Origin: an uncultured Lachnospiraceae bacterium | Lineage (GTDB): Bacteria; Bacillota; Clostridia; Lachnospirales; Lachnospiraceae | DNA length: 14,205 nt | Direction: 5' to 3' | Assembly (NCBI GenBank): GCA_947174615.1 | Contig: CAMWJQ010000042.1 | Coordinates: 1 to 14,205, forward strand | Shown: piece by piece, positions 14,176 through 14,205 of the stretch | How the letters are laid out: each line of letters opens with the position of its first letter | How positions within the stretch are numbered: the first letter of the stretch is position 1 | Translations under genes and position numbers: made by a program | The notes under the pieces: model-generated | What the model saw: the letters and a program-made list of their open reading frames with translations, nothing else | The model's database searches: none | What the model was told of the DNA's origin: nothing

Positions 14176-14205
14176 GATTTGAGCATAATGATGAAATTGA
14201 AAAAA

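Overview
The window looks like chromosomal DNA of an anaerobic, low-redox Firmicute, most likely a Lachnospiraceae/Clostridia member. The reasons are strong AGGAGG-type ribosome binding sites, a minimal IscR-cysteine desulfurase-IscU set, a phosphofructokinase with pyrophosphate-type residues, and an oxygen-sensitive sulfite-reductase-like fusion protein. Genus cannot be fixed from the sequence alone. No rRNA, tRNA, CRISPR array, insertion sequence or phage gene was seen.

Layout. Positions 3-533 hold the 3' end of a membrane protein gene that starts before the window. A promoter with palindromic candidate operator sites (about 518-550) drives a plus-strand operon: iscR (628-1065), the cysteine desulfurase nifS/iscS (1089-2276), the Fe-S scaffold iscU/nifU (2292-2732), a metallophosphoesterase whose start codon overlaps the scaffold's stop (2729-4156), and a large methyltransferase / kinase-like / cytidylyltransferase fusion (4190-6454). 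The first three genes build Fe-S clusters. The last two look like polar-headgroup or surface-polymer chemistry and are an unexpected pairing.

A 199-bp gap (6455-6653) carries inverted repeats, a 22-bp dispersed repeat and a good promoter. It is followed by a gene that would encode an 856-residue CoA-disulfide-reductase / rhodanese / sulfite-reductase-like / di-cluster ferredoxin fusion. This gene is broken by a perfect 236-bp tandem duplication (6868-7342), which shifts the frame and splits it into two overlapping reading frames. Removing one copy restores a continuous protein. Close downstream, probably in the same transcript, are a phosphofructokinase (9495-10736), folD (10772-11611) and rarA (11631-12974).

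A tRNA-dihydrouridine synthase gene lies on the minus strand (12922-13911), converging on rarA and overlapping its 3' end by 53 bp. It has a near-consensus promoter and a leader hairpin. The remaining 294 bp to the window end (13912-14205) hold that promoter, the hairpin and the second, inverted copy of the 22-bp repeat. I see no gene there and no convincing intrinsic terminator anywhere in the window.

The two items most worth attention are the frame-breaking, perfectly identical and hence potentially reversible tandem duplication in the sulfur/redox fusion gene, and the three-module fusion protein encoded in the Fe-S cluster operon.
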